Source: Maritalea porphyrae (lineage in GTDB: Bacteria > Pseudomonadota > Alphaproteobacteria > Rhizobiales > Devosiaceae). Taken from it: a stretch of 64,000 bases of DNA. The position numbers were made by a program, and so were the translations under genes. The stretch covers positions 1,142,306 through 1,206,305 of the forward strand of contig NZ_BSNI01000002.1 of the NCBI RefSeq assembly GCF_030159895.1, read 5' to 3'. Below the pieces are notes generated by a model that saw only the letters and a list, made by a program, of their open reading frames with translations, was not told the origin of the DNA and did not search any database. This document shows, in pieces, positions 42,571 through 51,350 of the stretch. Each line of letters opens with the position of its first letter. Position 1 is the stretch's first letter.

Positions 42571-43704
42571 TTATGCACCAAGTGATGTCCATTGCGCATT
42601 TGCTTTGGATGAACGGATCGCCGCATCAATAAAGCGCATGCCCAAAATGCCTTCATCAAGCGTCACGGACAGACTGTCGCTCTTCCGACCATTGCGGATG
42701 GCATCAGCGGCTTCATTGTAGATTGTTGCAAAGCCTTCAAGGTAGCCTTCTGGGTGACCGGCAGGCACTCGGGTGACGTTTGCTGCCACTTCGCCTGTGC
42801 CGTGCCCGCCACGGGTTAGCAATTGTTTGGGTTCCCCTAGTATGCCAACCCACAATTGATTTGGATTTTCTTGTCGCCATTCCAATCCGCCGCGCTCGCC
42901 ATAGATCCGAATGCGCAAATCATTCTCGTGACCGGGTGCAACTTGGCTTGCCCACAAATAGCCCTTCGCGCCATTTTTATAGCGCAGCAGCATATGCGCA
43001 TCATCATCGACCAACCGGCCTTCGACAAAACTTGTCAGGTCCGCGGCCAGCTCTTTGAGCGGTTCGCCGCAAATGAAGTCGGTCAGTTGAAATGCATGAG
43101 TGCCAATATCACCAATTGCGCCGCCTAAACCTGAACGGGCGGGGTCTGTCCGCCAATCGGCCTGTTTGTTTGCGCCAGCTTCAATTGGCGCGCTCAACCA
43201 GTCTTGAATATACTCAACTTGAACCTTGCGAACTTTGCCGATTTTGCCAGAGCGCACCATATCGCGCGCCTGCCGAACCATCGGATAGCCAGAATAATTG
43301 TGGGTGAGGAAAAACTCTGCGCTAGACGACTTCGCGACTTCACGCAGTGCCAACGCATCATCAAGGGTTGAGGTGAGGGGTTTGTCGCATATCACATTGA
43401 TGCCAGCTTCAAGAAAAGCTTTTGCGACTGGGTAATGCATGTGGTTTGGCGTGACTATTGAAACAGCGTCGATGCCATCGTCGCGCGCAGCTTCAGCTTT
43501 TGCCATTTCTTCGTATGAGGCATAAGAACGCGAAGCATCAATTCCAAGTTCCGCTGCCGAAGCAGCTGCACGTTCTGCGTTTGAGGAAAGCGCGCCTGCG
43601 ACCAGTTCAAATTGATCGTCGATGCGTGCCGCGATGCGATGCACAGCACCAATAAACGCGCCTTGCCCGCCGCCGACCATGCCAAGCTTCAAACGTCTAT
43701 GCAT
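42571..43704 (-). CDS. Gfo/Idh/MocA family dehydrogenase (first)
   Basis: A 377-residue NAD(P)-dependent sugar dehydrogenase. GMVGGGQGAFIGAVHRIA is the nucleotide loop; the catalytic Lys of the EKP-type motif is in VICDKPLTSTLDDA, and DIGTHAFQLTDFI provides the conserved Asp and His. Such enzymes oxidise a hydroxyl of a sugar or inositol derivative, C3 in 3-keto-glycoside pathways. It starts 8 bases after the TIM-barrel gene 43713-44771 and is the last certain gene of the sugar operon. Substrate is not defined. Confidence 0.92.
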   Translation of the reverse strand: MHRRLKLGMVGGGQGAFIGAVHRIAARIDDQFELVAGALSSNAERAAASAAELGIDASRSYASYEEMAKAEAARDDGIDAVSIVTPNHMHYPVAKAFLEAGINVICDKPLTSTLDDALALREVAKSSSAEFFLTHNYSGYPMVRQARDMVRSGKIGKVRKVQVEYIQDWLSAPIEAGANKQADWRTDPARSGLGGAIGDIGTHAFQLTDFICGEPLKELAADLTSFVEGRLVDDDAHMLLRYKNGAKGYLWASQVAPGHENDLRIRIYGERGGLEWRQENPNQLWVGILGEPKQLLTRGGHGTGEVAANVTRVPAGHPEGYLEGFATIYNEAADAIRNGRKSDSLSVTLDEGILGMRFIDAAIRSSKANAQWTSLGA

Positions 43705-43712
43705 GATAACTC

Positions 43713-44771
43713 CTACTCAATGCCCATCATTTTGCGCAATGCCGACTTGTCTGTTTCACCGCCGGCAAAATCGTCGAAAGCACGTTCAGTGCGGCGAATA
43801 ATGTGGTCGGCGATAAACGGTGCGCCTTCTCGCGCGCCATCTTCAGGATGCTTTAGACAGCATTCCCATTCAAGCACGGCCCACCCGTCATATCCGTAGG
43901 TGGCGAGCTTTGAGAAAATGCCAGAAAAATCGACCTGTCCATCGCCAAGAGAACGGAAGCGTCCAGCTCGATTTAGCCATGGCTGGTAGCCAGAATAGAC
44001 GCCTTGGCGACCGTCGGGATTAAACTCAGCATCTTTGACGTGATAGGCGGAAATCCGTTCATGATAGATGTCGATAAACGCCAAATAGTCCATCTGCTGG
44101 AGCAAAAAGTGTGATGGATCGTAGTTGATCATGCAGCGGTTGTGCCCACCAAGTGCATCTAGGAACATTTCAAATGTCGCACCATCAAACACGTCTTCGC
44201 CAGGGTGTATCTCGTAAGCAACGTCGACACCATGGTCTTCATAGGTGTCCAGAATCGGTTTCCAGCGGCGGGCAAGTTCTGCAAAAGCTTCTTCAACCAA
44301 GCCATCAGGGCGCTGTGGCCAAGGGTAAAGGTATGGGAATGCCAATGAGCCGGTGAAAGAGACAGAAACATCAAGCCCAAGATTGCGAGACGCTTTTGCG
44401 GTGTTGATCATTTGTGCCACGGCCCACTCTTGCCGCGCTTTTGGGTTGTTGCGAACTGCTTCAGGCGCAAATCCATCAAAAGCCGTATCGTACGCAGGAT
44501 GCACGGCCACGAGTTGACCGATCAAGTGTGAAGCCAGTTCCGTAATTTGAACGCCGTTGTCGGCACAAATGCCTTTGATTTCATCGCAATAGGTCTGTGA
44601 GGAAGCGGCTTTCTCTAGGTCAAAGACGCGAGCATCCCAAACCGGAATCTGAACGCCCTTATAGCCTAGATCGCCAGCCCATTTCGTTATGGATTCAAGC
44701 GAGTTGAATGGCGCTTCGTCACCCAAGAACTGAGCCAAAAATATGCCTGGTCCTTTCATTGTATTTGCCAT
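43713..44771 (-). CDS. sugar phosphate isomerase/epimerase-fold TIM-barrel protein (PF01261), larger
   Basis: A 352-residue TIM-barrel protein with the family's metal ligands: Glu in AYEIHPGEDVF, Asp in MINYDPSHFLL, His in YHVKDAEFNPDG and Glu in AVLEWECCLK. Many are isomerases or epimerases, and some cleave 3-keto-glycosides. The frame opens at 44801; ATG 44771 (MANTMKGPGIF) overlaps the upstream GH43 stop by TGATG and is preceded by GGAGAG. It is coupled to GH43 and followed by a Gfo/Idh gene, in a repeated dehydrogenase/TIM-barrel arrangement. Confidence 0.88.
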   Translation of the reverse strand: MANTMKGPGIFLAQFLGDEAPFNSLESITKWAGDLGYKGVQIPVWDARVFDLEKAASSQTYCDEIKGICADNGVQITELASHLIGQLVAVHPAYDTAFDGFAPEAVRNNPKARQEWAVAQMINTAKASRNLGLDVSVSFTGSLAFPYLYPWPQRPDGLVEEAFAELARRWKPILDTYEDHGVDVAYEIHPGEDVFDGATFEMFLDALGGHNRCMINYDPSHFLLQQMDYLAFIDIYHERISAYHVKDAEFNPDGRQGVYSGYQPWLNRAGRFRSLGDGQVDFSGIFSKLATYGYDGWAVLEWECCLKHPEDGAREGAPFIADHIIRRTERAFDDFAGGETDKSALRKMMGIE

Positions 44772-46417
44772 CAATTCTCTCCAGTGGTTATTGCCGCGCA
44801 CTGCGGGTCATAAGTAAATGATTTAAAATCAGCGGTGGCGGCCCTACCAGACAGGTCAAATGCCGCCAAACCGACGAAGTTTCCTGTAAATGAAGCATGT
44901 TCGCCGCGCCCGCCTTCATCAGACAAAACCGCAGCGTCGAGTTTTGGTCCTATTGCCTGCCAGTCGTCGCTGGTGCGCCAATAGAATTGTAGCAGGTCTG
45001 CTTCGATGATCAGGCCCAACTCAACTTCTTTTTGCCCATCAAGCGCAATATCTTGATCCAGCGGATAGCTCAATCGGCATTCTGGCCAGTCACCAGAACA
45101 GCTCAAGATGCTCAAGCAGCGTCCTATCTCAGGGTCGTGCGTAAGGGTTAGAAAGTGGAACTTATGCCGATTGTAGTAGGCCAGCAAGCCAGCATTTTCT
45201 TGGTAATCTTTAGGTTCAAATTCAATCGTTGTCGTTGCGTGAAACCGCAAGTGCTCTTGGCGCCGCGCCACTAGCGATTGCTCAAACCAGCTGCCGATAC
45301 TCTCGCGACCGATCAAGCGCAACGCATTGCCTGTCATAGTGAATATGCGGTCTGGCTCTGGGGTGCGCAGCCATTGGAAGTCAATCGGGAGTTCGTTAGC
45401 AAATGCGTAGCTGATTGTTTTGTTTTTCGCGGTGCCTTTAACGTAAAATGGCGCGATCTCTTCAATATCAGGCACCATTTTGCCGTTTGCCAGATAAAGC
45501 CAACCATCATCGCGCCACTCACATTTTGCGATACCGGTTTCCCGCCCAAGCGGGCAATTGCGCTTCTTTGCAGCGCTATTGAGTTCAAGCGGACGGCCGC
45601 AAAGGAAAGTGTGGTAAGTTTCACCGGTTGGGGTGTCGACAATTTGGCCATGCCCAACACGTTGAATTGGCGATTCTGGGTTCTGAACCGCGGTCATAAC
45701 GTGCTTGTTTGGGTGCAGCTCATATGGTCCGTTGATGGATTTTGAGCGCGCCAATGTCACCGCATGTTGATAACCTGTGCCACCCTCTGCGGTGGTGAGG
45801 TAATAGTATTCGTCACGTTTGAAAAGGTGAGGTGCTTCGGTTAGGCCTAGATCACTGCCAGCGAAGATGTTCGCGATCTCACCAACTAGTTTTCCGACTT
45901 TGGGATCAAACTCCTGGCAGAGAATTCCGTCGAATGCTGGATTTGCCTTATGCGCCCATTTGGCGTCACTTCGATGGTTCCATTTCATGTTGATGAACCA
46001 TTTTCGCCCGTCATCATCATGGAACAGCGATGGGTCAAATCCGGAGGAATTTGCGTAAATGGGTTCAGACCAAGGGCCTTCGATGGAAGGCGCTGTCACG
46101 ATATAGTTGTGGGCGTCTTTGAAGCTTCCATCTAGTCGTTTGACGTCGGTATAAACCAACCAGAACTGTCCGTCTGCATGAGAAAGGCACGGCGCCCAGA
46201 TGCCGCAGCTATCCGGGTTGCCGCGCATGTCCAATTGGCTTGCGCGATCAAGCGGACGCTTGATCAATGACCAGTTGACCAGGTCCTTCGAATGGAAAAT
46301 CTGGACACCAGGATACCATTCAAAGGTAGACGTCGCGATGTAATAATCCTCACCAACCCGGCAGATGGAGGGATCAGGATTAAATCCTTTGAGGATCGGG
46401 TTTTGAATCATTTGCAT
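44771..46417 (-). CDS. glycoside hydrolase family 43 (beta-xylosidase type)
   Basis: A 548-residue two-domain GH43 protein of the subgroup with a C-terminal beta-sandwich. The five-bladed propeller carries the catalytic Asp in GFNPDPSICR, the pKa-modulating Asp in NSSGFDPSLFHDDDG, and the acid Glu in GLTEAPHLFK; together with YYIATSTFEWYPGVQIFHSKDL this is close to beta-xylosidase/arabinofuranosidase enzymes. There is no signal peptide, so it is cytoplasmic and acts on imported oligosaccharides. It overlaps the next TIM-barrel gene by TGATG. Possible starts are ATG 46417 and ATG 46411. Confidence 0.92.
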   Translation of the reverse strand: MQMIQNPILKGFNPDPSICRVGEDYYIATSTFEWYPGVQIFHSKDLVNWSLIKRPLDRASQLDMRGNPDSCGIWAPCLSHADGQFWLVYTDVKRLDGSFKDAHNYIVTAPSIEGPWSEPIYANSSGFDPSLFHDDDGRKWFINMKWNHRSDAKWAHKANPAFDGILCQEFDPKVGKLVGEIANIFAGSDLGLTEAPHLFKRDEYYYLTTAEGGTGYQHAVTLARSKSINGPYELHPNKHVMTAVQNPESPIQRVGHGQIVDTPTGETYHTFLCGRPLELNSAAKKRNCPLGRETGIAKCEWRDDGWLYLANGKMVPDIEEIAPFYVKGTAKNKTISYAFANELPIDFQWLRTPEPDRIFTMTGNALRLIGRESIGSWFEQSLVARRQEHLRFHATTTIEFEPKDYQENAGLLAYYNRHKFHFLTLTHDPEIGRCLSILSCSGDWPECRLSYPLDQDIALDGQKEVELGLIIEADLLQFYWRTSDDWQAIGPKLDAAVLSDEGGRGEHASFTGNFVGLAAFDLSGRAATADFKSFTYDPQCAAITTGEN

Positions 46418-46432
46418 CGCGACGACCTAACT

Positions 46433-47554
46433 TTAGGCTTGCAGGGCTTTAGCTGCCTCTGGGCCAAGAGGCGCAGGGCGTTCGCAGCTTGTGGTCATCT
46501 CGACAAACTGACCTTTTTCGCCAGATATCAAAACGCTCGTCATGACCTCAACAACGTGAAGTGCAAGCTCTTGCGAACAACGGTGTGGACGGTCTTCAGC
46601 AATTGCCACTGCCATGTCTGATAGCCCAGCACAGCGATAGTTTGCATTCTCGCCATCATTAACAACAGCAAATGGATGGTCCCAATCGCTCGGCAATTCA
46701 GCAGCGTCACTGCGTTTGGTGATACGAATGTCGCCACCAAAGAAGTTCGGGTCGGGCACATGTACTGTGCCTTCAGTGCCGTACAACTCCATGTTTGAAT
46801 GCCCGTGCTGCCAAACGTCCCAGCTGGTGACCATCGTCACCACCGCACCGCTTTGAAATTCAAGGAGCGAGTGAATTGTTGTCGGTGTATCAACCGGAAT
46901 TTTTTCGCCATTACGGGGCTCTGACGTAATCAGCCGTTCGCTGTGAGGTGTTGCCGTTAATGCGCCAACCCGTTTCACAGGACCAAGGAGCTGAACAAGG
47001 TTGGTCACATAATAAGGACCAATGTCCAAAACCGGGCCAGCGCCAGGTTGATAGAAGAAGTCAGGGTTTGGATGCCAATGCTCCATGCCATGACCCATCA
47101 CAAATGCCGTGCCAGACGTGATCGTGCCCACAAGGCCCTCATCGATCATATGACGTACATGTTGGTGCGAGCCGCCCATGAAAGTATCAGGCGCAGACCC
47201 AATACGAAGATTGTTTGCCGCCGCAATTTTGGCCAGCTCTGAACCTTCCTCAAGCGTCAACACATAAGGCTTTTCAGAATAGACGTGCTTGCCTGCTTCC
47301 AAGATGCGTTTGGAAATCTCAAAGTGCGCTGCGGGAATAGTGAGATTGATGATAATTGAGATATCATCGCTCGCAAGAAGCCCGTCCACGGTCTCTGCGC
47401 GTACACCAAATTCTTCTGCCCGAGCGGTGGCTGCGTCCATATTGATGTCTGCAACCGCGCGAACTTCAATGCCAACAAAGTTTGGTGACAATCGCAAATA
47501 GGCAGCCGAGATATTGCCGGCTCCAATAATGCCGACGCCAAGTTTTTCAGTCAT
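46433..47554 (-). CDS. Gfo/Idh/MocA family dehydrogenase (second)
   Basis: A 373-residue dehydrogenase, clearly different from the other in this operon. GVGIIGAGNISAAYLRLSP is the nucleotide loop; VYSEKPYVLTLEEG holds the catalytic Lys, and LDIGPYYVTNLVQL keeps the Asp but has Tyr residues in place of the His of many members. GTG 47563 is possible; ATG 47554 (MTEKLGVGIIG) is preferred. It starts 13 bases after the stop of the smaller TIM-barrel gene upstream. It should oxidise a sugar substrate; the position is unknown. Confidence 0.92.
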   Translation of the reverse strand: MTEKLGVGIIGAGNISAAYLRLSPNFVGIEVRAVADINMDAATARAEEFGVRAETVDGLLASDDISIIINLTIPAAHFEISKRILEAGKHVYSEKPYVLTLEEGSELAKIAAANNLRIGSAPDTFMGGSHQHVRHMIDEGLVGTITSGTAFVMGHGMEHWHPNPDFFYQPGAGPVLDIGPYYVTNLVQLLGPVKRVGALTATPHSERLITSEPRNGEKIPVDTPTTIHSLLEFQSGAVVTMVTSWDVWQHGHSNMELYGTEGTVHVPDPNFFGGDIRITKRSDAAELPSDWDHPFAVVNDGENANYRCAGLSDMAVAIAEDRPHRCSQELALHVVEVMTSVLISGEKGQFVEMTTSCERPAPLGPEAAKALQA

Positions 47555-47567
47555 AATACTCACTCAA

Positions 47568-48320
47568 TTATAGAGTTTTGGCGTAGGCGATAGAATTCGC
47601 GCCAAACGCAATTGCATCAGCAGGATTATCGTGTTCCATGATGAACAGGCTCGCGAGTGTTTTCGCCTTAATCGCGGTCATCAATCCGGCCCAATCAATG
47701 GTGCCAGTACCAACGTCGGTCCAACCGTCTTGATCTAGGTTTTCACCTTCTGGCGCTTTGTCTTTCATATGAACTGCGGTGATGCGGTTGCCATATTTTT
47801 CGATCCACTCAAGCGGATCCTGACCACCAACAATCACCCAAGCAATATCTGCTTCCCAAGTGATGTTCTGGGCATTGTCGAGAAGGATAGCCATTGGAAT
47901 TTGACCATCAGGAAGGGCCACAAATTCGAAGTCGTGATTGTGCCATCCAAAGGTAATGCCCAGTCCGGCCAACTTGTCGCCAACTTTGGCCAAACGCTGG
48001 GCAAAAACCTGCCACCCGGCGGCATCTGTAGGACGCTCTTCTTCCACCAAATATGGCGCATAAACATGTTTTGCACCAAGTGTATTGATGATCGCCAATG
48101 CTTGGTCAAAGTCTGTCTCAAGCAAGTCCAACGCAAGATGCGTCGATGGCATCTTCAATCCAGCATTGTCCAAATCAGCTGCCAATTCTGCAACATTGTC
48201 GAACATTGCGCCGAAGCCCTCAACCTGCGTATAACCTTGCTCCGCCAGGGCAGAAAATACATTTGGCCATGGTGTGGCATTGCGTGCGCTATAAAGCTGA
48301 TAACTCAAATCCATGAGCAT
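47568..48320 (-). CDS. TIM-barrel isomerase/epimerase-like protein (PF01261), smaller
   Basis: A 250-residue protein with a shorter TIM barrel. Visible metal ligands are Glu in ITWEADIAWVI, His in FGWHNHDFEF, His/Asp in TAVHMKDKAPEG and Glu in LFIMEHDNP. Length matches sugar phosphate isomerase/epimerase proteins. ATG 48320 or 48314 (MDLSYQLYSARN) are alternatives. It lies 20 bases after the ABC ATPase gene and is followed by a Gfo/Idh gene; the second such pairing is at 42571-44771. A role in 3-keto-sugar cleavage or epimerisation is inferred. Confidence 0.88.
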   Translation of the reverse strand: MLMDLSYQLYSARNATPWPNVFSALAEQGYTQVEGFGAMFDNVAELAADLDNAGLKMPSTHLALDLLETDFDQALAIINTLGAKHVYAPYLVEEERPTDAAGWQVFAQRLAKVGDKLAGLGITFGWHNHDFEFVALPDGQIPMAILLDNAQNITWEADIAWVIVGGQDPLEWIEKYGNRITAVHMKDKAPEGENLDQDGWTDVGTGTIDWAGLMTAIKAKTLASLFIMEHDNPADAIAFGANSIAYAKTL

Positions 48321-48340
48321 AATCCTTAGTAAGAACGGGG

Positions 48341-49417
48341 CTAAACCCGCAATTCGTTTTCTTTATCAAATATTGAGGCGCGGGCTGGGTCGAACCCAAG
48401 CAAGAACTCGTCGCCGGTCTTAATTGAGGCTTGACCATCCACACGAACGCGGAACGGTTGATTTTCAATGCTCGTCCACACAAGGGTGTCCGACCCCATC
48501 GGCTCAACAATCTCAGCAACGACCTTGGTAGAGAATGGTTGAGAGGTTGCAGCTTCACCGACAATTACGTGCTCTGGTCTAAATCCAAACCATACCGGTG
48601 CGCCAATCGGACCATCAACAAATTCATAGTTGCCCAGATCGATTTCAGTACCACCTGTCTTGAATTTTCCTTTGGTCGACATATCGCCATCTAGGAAGTT
48701 CATTGAAGGTGAGCCGATAAAGTCAGCAACATATTTGTTGACCGGGCGATTATAAATCTCAGCCGGGCTATCCAATTGTTGGATTAGCCCTTCCTTCATG
48801 ATCGCAATACGGTCAGCAAGGGTCATAGCCTCCACTTGGTCGTGCGTTACATAGATCATCGTGTTGTGCAGCTTCTGGTGAAGTCGCTTGATCTCCACAC
48901 GCAAGTCGGCGCGAAGCTTTGCATCAAGGTTGGACAGTGGTTCATCAAACAAGAACACATCCACATCGCGAACCAAAGCACGGCCGATCGCAACACGCTG
49001 GCGTTGACCGCCAGATAGGGCAGCGGGTTTACGATGGAGCAATGGTTCAATTTGCAGAATTTCTGCAGCACGCGCAACGCGGCTTTCAATCTCGTCTTTT
49101 GGAACGCGCGCGTTCTTGAGGCCGAAGCTGAGATTGCCTTTTACGGTCATTTGCGGATAGAGCGCATATGATTGGAACACCATGCCGATGCCACGGTCAC
49201 TTGGTTCTTCCCAAGTTACGTTCTTGTCGTTGATGTGGATTTGCCCGTCGCTGACCTCGAGCAAGCCCGCAATACAATTGAGCAGTGTAGACTTGCCACA
49301 GCCAGAAGCCCCTAAGAGAACCAGGAACTCTCCGTGGTCGATTTCAAGGTTGAGTTGTTTAAGAACTTTGACACTGCCAAAGTTCAGGTCGAGGTTTTTG
49401 ATTGAAACACTGGTCAT
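48341..49417 (-). CDS. carbohydrate ABC transporter ATPase (UgpC/MsmK-type)
   Basis: A 358-residue ATPase subunit. Walker A is GASGCGKSTLLN, the Q-loop FQSYALYP, signature LSGGQRQRVAIGRALVRD, Walker B VFLFDEPLSNLD and the switch His in YVTHDQ. A C-terminal regulatory (MalK/UgpC-type) domain of about 120 residues follows. It starts one base after the stop of the second permease gene, giving tight coupling. It energises the sugar importer formed with the two permeases and the binding protein. Confidence 0.95.
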   Translation of the reverse strand: MTSVSIKNLDLNFGSVKVLKQLNLEIDHGEFLVLLGASGCGKSTLLNCIAGLLEVSDGQIHINDKNVTWEEPSDRGIGMVFQSYALYPQMTVKGNLSFGLKNARVPKDEIESRVARAAEILQIEPLLHRKPAALSGGQRQRVAIGRALVRDVDVFLFDEPLSNLDAKLRADLRVEIKRLHQKLHNTMIYVTHDQVEAMTLADRIAIMKEGLIQQLDSPAEIYNRPVNKYVADFIGSPSMNFLDGDMSTKGKFKTGGTEIDLGNYEFVDGPIGAPVWFGFRPEHVIVGEAATSQPFSTKVVAEIVEPMGSDTLVWTSIENQPFRVRVDGQASIKTGDEFLLGFDPARASIFDKENELRV

Positions 49418-49419
49418 GA

Positions 49420-50334
49420 TCAGCCTTTCACTGCGCCAGCGGCGATACCGCGGACAAACAGTTTTCCAGAAGCAAAATAAATAACAAGAGGAACGACACC
49501 CGTCAGCAGCGTGGCTGCCATGTTGACGTTGTATTCTTTCACACCTTGTACTGAGTTTACGATGTTGTTCAGTTGAACTGTCATTGGGTACGCATCAGGT
49601 TTGGTGTAAATCACGCCAAACAAGAAATCGTTCCAAATACCGGTCACTTGCAAAATCATCGCAACAACAAAGATTGGGATGGACATCGGTAGCATAATGC
49701 GGAAGTAGATTCCCCAAAATCCGGCGCCATCGACACGAGCCGCCTTAAACAGCTCTTCCGGCAGCGAGGTGAAGTAGTTGCGGAACAGCAGAGTTAGAAT
49801 TGGCATACCAAAAACAGTGTGAACCAATACCAAGCCCCCAAGTTTACCGAACAAGCCCAACTCGCGAAGGAAGATAACCATTGGATAAATCATGATCTGA
49901 TACGGAATGAATGCACCAAAAATCAGGATCGTAAAAAAGACTTCAGCGCCCTTAAACTTCCAGTTTGCAAGTGCATAGCCATTTACAGACGCAATCAGAA
50001 TTGAGATTGCAACAGACGGGATCAAAATGCGCACTGAGTTCCAGAACCCACGGCTCAAACCTTCACAGTTCAAACCCGTACATGCCTGCGACCATGCCTT
50101 GACCCAAGGCTCGAACGTAATATCGACAGGGGGCGCGAAAATGTTGCCAAGTCGGATTTCGGGCATACCCTTAAGTGAAGTTGCGATCATGACGTACAGC
50201 GGCAACAGGTAGTAGCATGCGACAACCAAAAGTACGCCGTAGATCATGATGTTGCGTGGTGAAAGGGCGCGTTTTGGTTTTGCGCCGCGCGGGCCTGTCA
50301 TTTCAACTGTTGTATTTGACGAACTATTTGTCAC
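49420..50334 (-). CDS. carbohydrate ABC transporter permease (MalG-like)
   Basis: A 304-residue permease with six hydrophobic helices and the EAA loop in ELFKAARVDGAGFWGIYFRIMLP. NVNMAATLLTGVVPLVIYF near the end is typical of CUT1 MalG-type permeases. The frame opens at 50388, but GTG 50334 is preceded by GGAGG and overlaps the end of the upstream permease gene by 11 bases, so the pair is coupled. Partner of the permease at 50324-51220. Confidence 0.9.
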   Translation of the reverse strand: MTNSSSNTTVEMTGPRGAKPKRALSPRNIMIYGVLLVVACYYLLPLYVMIATSLKGMPEIRLGNIFAPPVDITFEPWVKAWSQACTGLNCEGLSRGFWNSVRILIPSVAISILIASVNGYALANWKFKGAEVFFTILIFGAFIPYQIMIYPMVIFLRELGLFGKLGGLVLVHTVFGMPILTLLFRNYFTSLPEELFKAARVDGAGFWGIYFRIMLPMSIPIFVVAMILQVTGIWNDFLFGVIYTKPDAYPMTVQLNNIVNSVQGVKEYNVNMAATLLTGVVPLVIYFASGKLFVRGIAAGAVKG

Positions 50335-51220
50335 CTTTGCGTCCTCCGAATTCGAGGTAAGCCCAAGGTATAAGGATGACGAGCACACTTAAGAGCATCA
50401 CGGTGGAAGCCGCGAAGCCTTGGCCTAGGTTTTGGTTTTTGAACATCATGTCATAAACATATTTGGCGGGAACTTCGGACGCATTGCCCGGTCCACCATT
50501 TGTTTGAGCGACAACCAGATCGTAGACTTTGACGATACCCGCTGCGATAAGCACCAAAGCGGTAATGAATACCGGGCGCATCATCGGGATAACGACGAAA
50601 ATATATGTTTTCCAGCTTGGAATGCCATCGATGCGGGAGGCTTTCCAAATTTCTTGATCGATGCCGCGAAGACCAGCAAGCATGATGACCATAATAAATC
50701 CGGTGCCTTGCCACAGTCCGGCAATCAAAATGCCGAAGATCACGACGTCGGCGTTATAGAGCGGATCAAAAACAAATTCTGAGAACCCAAGACTACGGAC
50801 AATGTTTTGCACACCAAATTCAGGGTTCAAAATCCACTGCCATACCAAACCTGTCACGATGAAGCTCAACGCGAAGGGGTAAAGAATGATGGTTCTAAAG
50901 GTGTTCTCAAACCTGATTTTTTGATCAAGCAAACATGCGAGCAAAAAGCCAATGGTCAACGAGAATACCAGAGAAGATATACCGTAGAACGCTAGGTTTT
51001 CGATTGATACCAACCAGCGGCGCGTGCCCCATAGTCGTTCATATTGAGCAAATCCGACGAAATCTAGCTTAGGTAGTAGCTTTGACTTGGTGAACGAATG
51101 GACGATCGTCCAAACGGTAAAACCAATAAAAACCACCAGCGCCGTTGCAATCATCGGCAAGGCTGCGATCTTAGCGTTTAGATTTCGGAATAAGCGGTTT
51201 GGGCGGGTAGATTGCGCCAT
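50324..51220 (-). CDS. carbohydrate ABC transporter permease (MalF-like)
   Basis: A 298-residue permease with six hydrophobic helices. RNLNAKIAALPMIATALVVFIGFTVWTI forms the start, and EIWKASRIDGIPSWKTYIFVVIPMMRPVF is the EAA loop. The sequence resembles GtsB-type CUT1 permeases of glucose/mannose transporters. ATG 51220 (MAQSTRPNRLF) has AAAGGCG upstream. It is separated from the binding-protein gene by a 130-base gap carrying a strong hairpin. Confidence 0.92.
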   Translation of the reverse strand: MAQSTRPNRLFRNLNAKIAALPMIATALVVFIGFTVWTIVHSFTKSKLLPKLDFVGFAQYERLWGTRRWLVSIENLAFYGISSLVFSLTIGFLLACLLDQKIRFENTFRTIILYPFALSFIVTGLVWQWILNPEFGVQNIVRSLGFSEFVFDPLYNADVVIFGILIAGLWQGTGFIMVIMLAGLRGIDQEIWKASRIDGIPSWKTYIFVVIPMMRPVFITALVLIAAGIVKVYDLVVAQTNGGPGNASEVPAKYVYDMMFKNQNLGQGFAASTVMLLSVLVILIPWAYLEFGGRKGDK

Positions 51221-51290
51221 TGTATCGCCTTTCAGCATCGAGAATGAAGACGCGCTAGACTATGAGCATAGCCCGCGCGAAATCAATTCG

Positions 51291-51332
51291 TTGATGCCCC
51301 CAAAGCTTTAAGACAGGCTTCGGGAGCATCAA
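51291..51332 (-). terminator. 16-bp hairpin between binding-protein and permease genes
   Basis: TTGATGCCCCCAAAGC (51291-51306) and GCTTCGGGAGCATCAA (51317-51332) form a continuous 16-bp stem with two G-T wobbles and a 10-base loop. It lies just after the binding-protein stop codon, and no T-run follows on the minus strand. In many ABC operons such a hairpin partially terminates or protects the 5' mRNA, keeping the binding protein more abundant than the permeases; that function is inferred here. Confidence 0.6.
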
Positions 51333-51350
51333 TCCGGGAGTGAGACTTTA

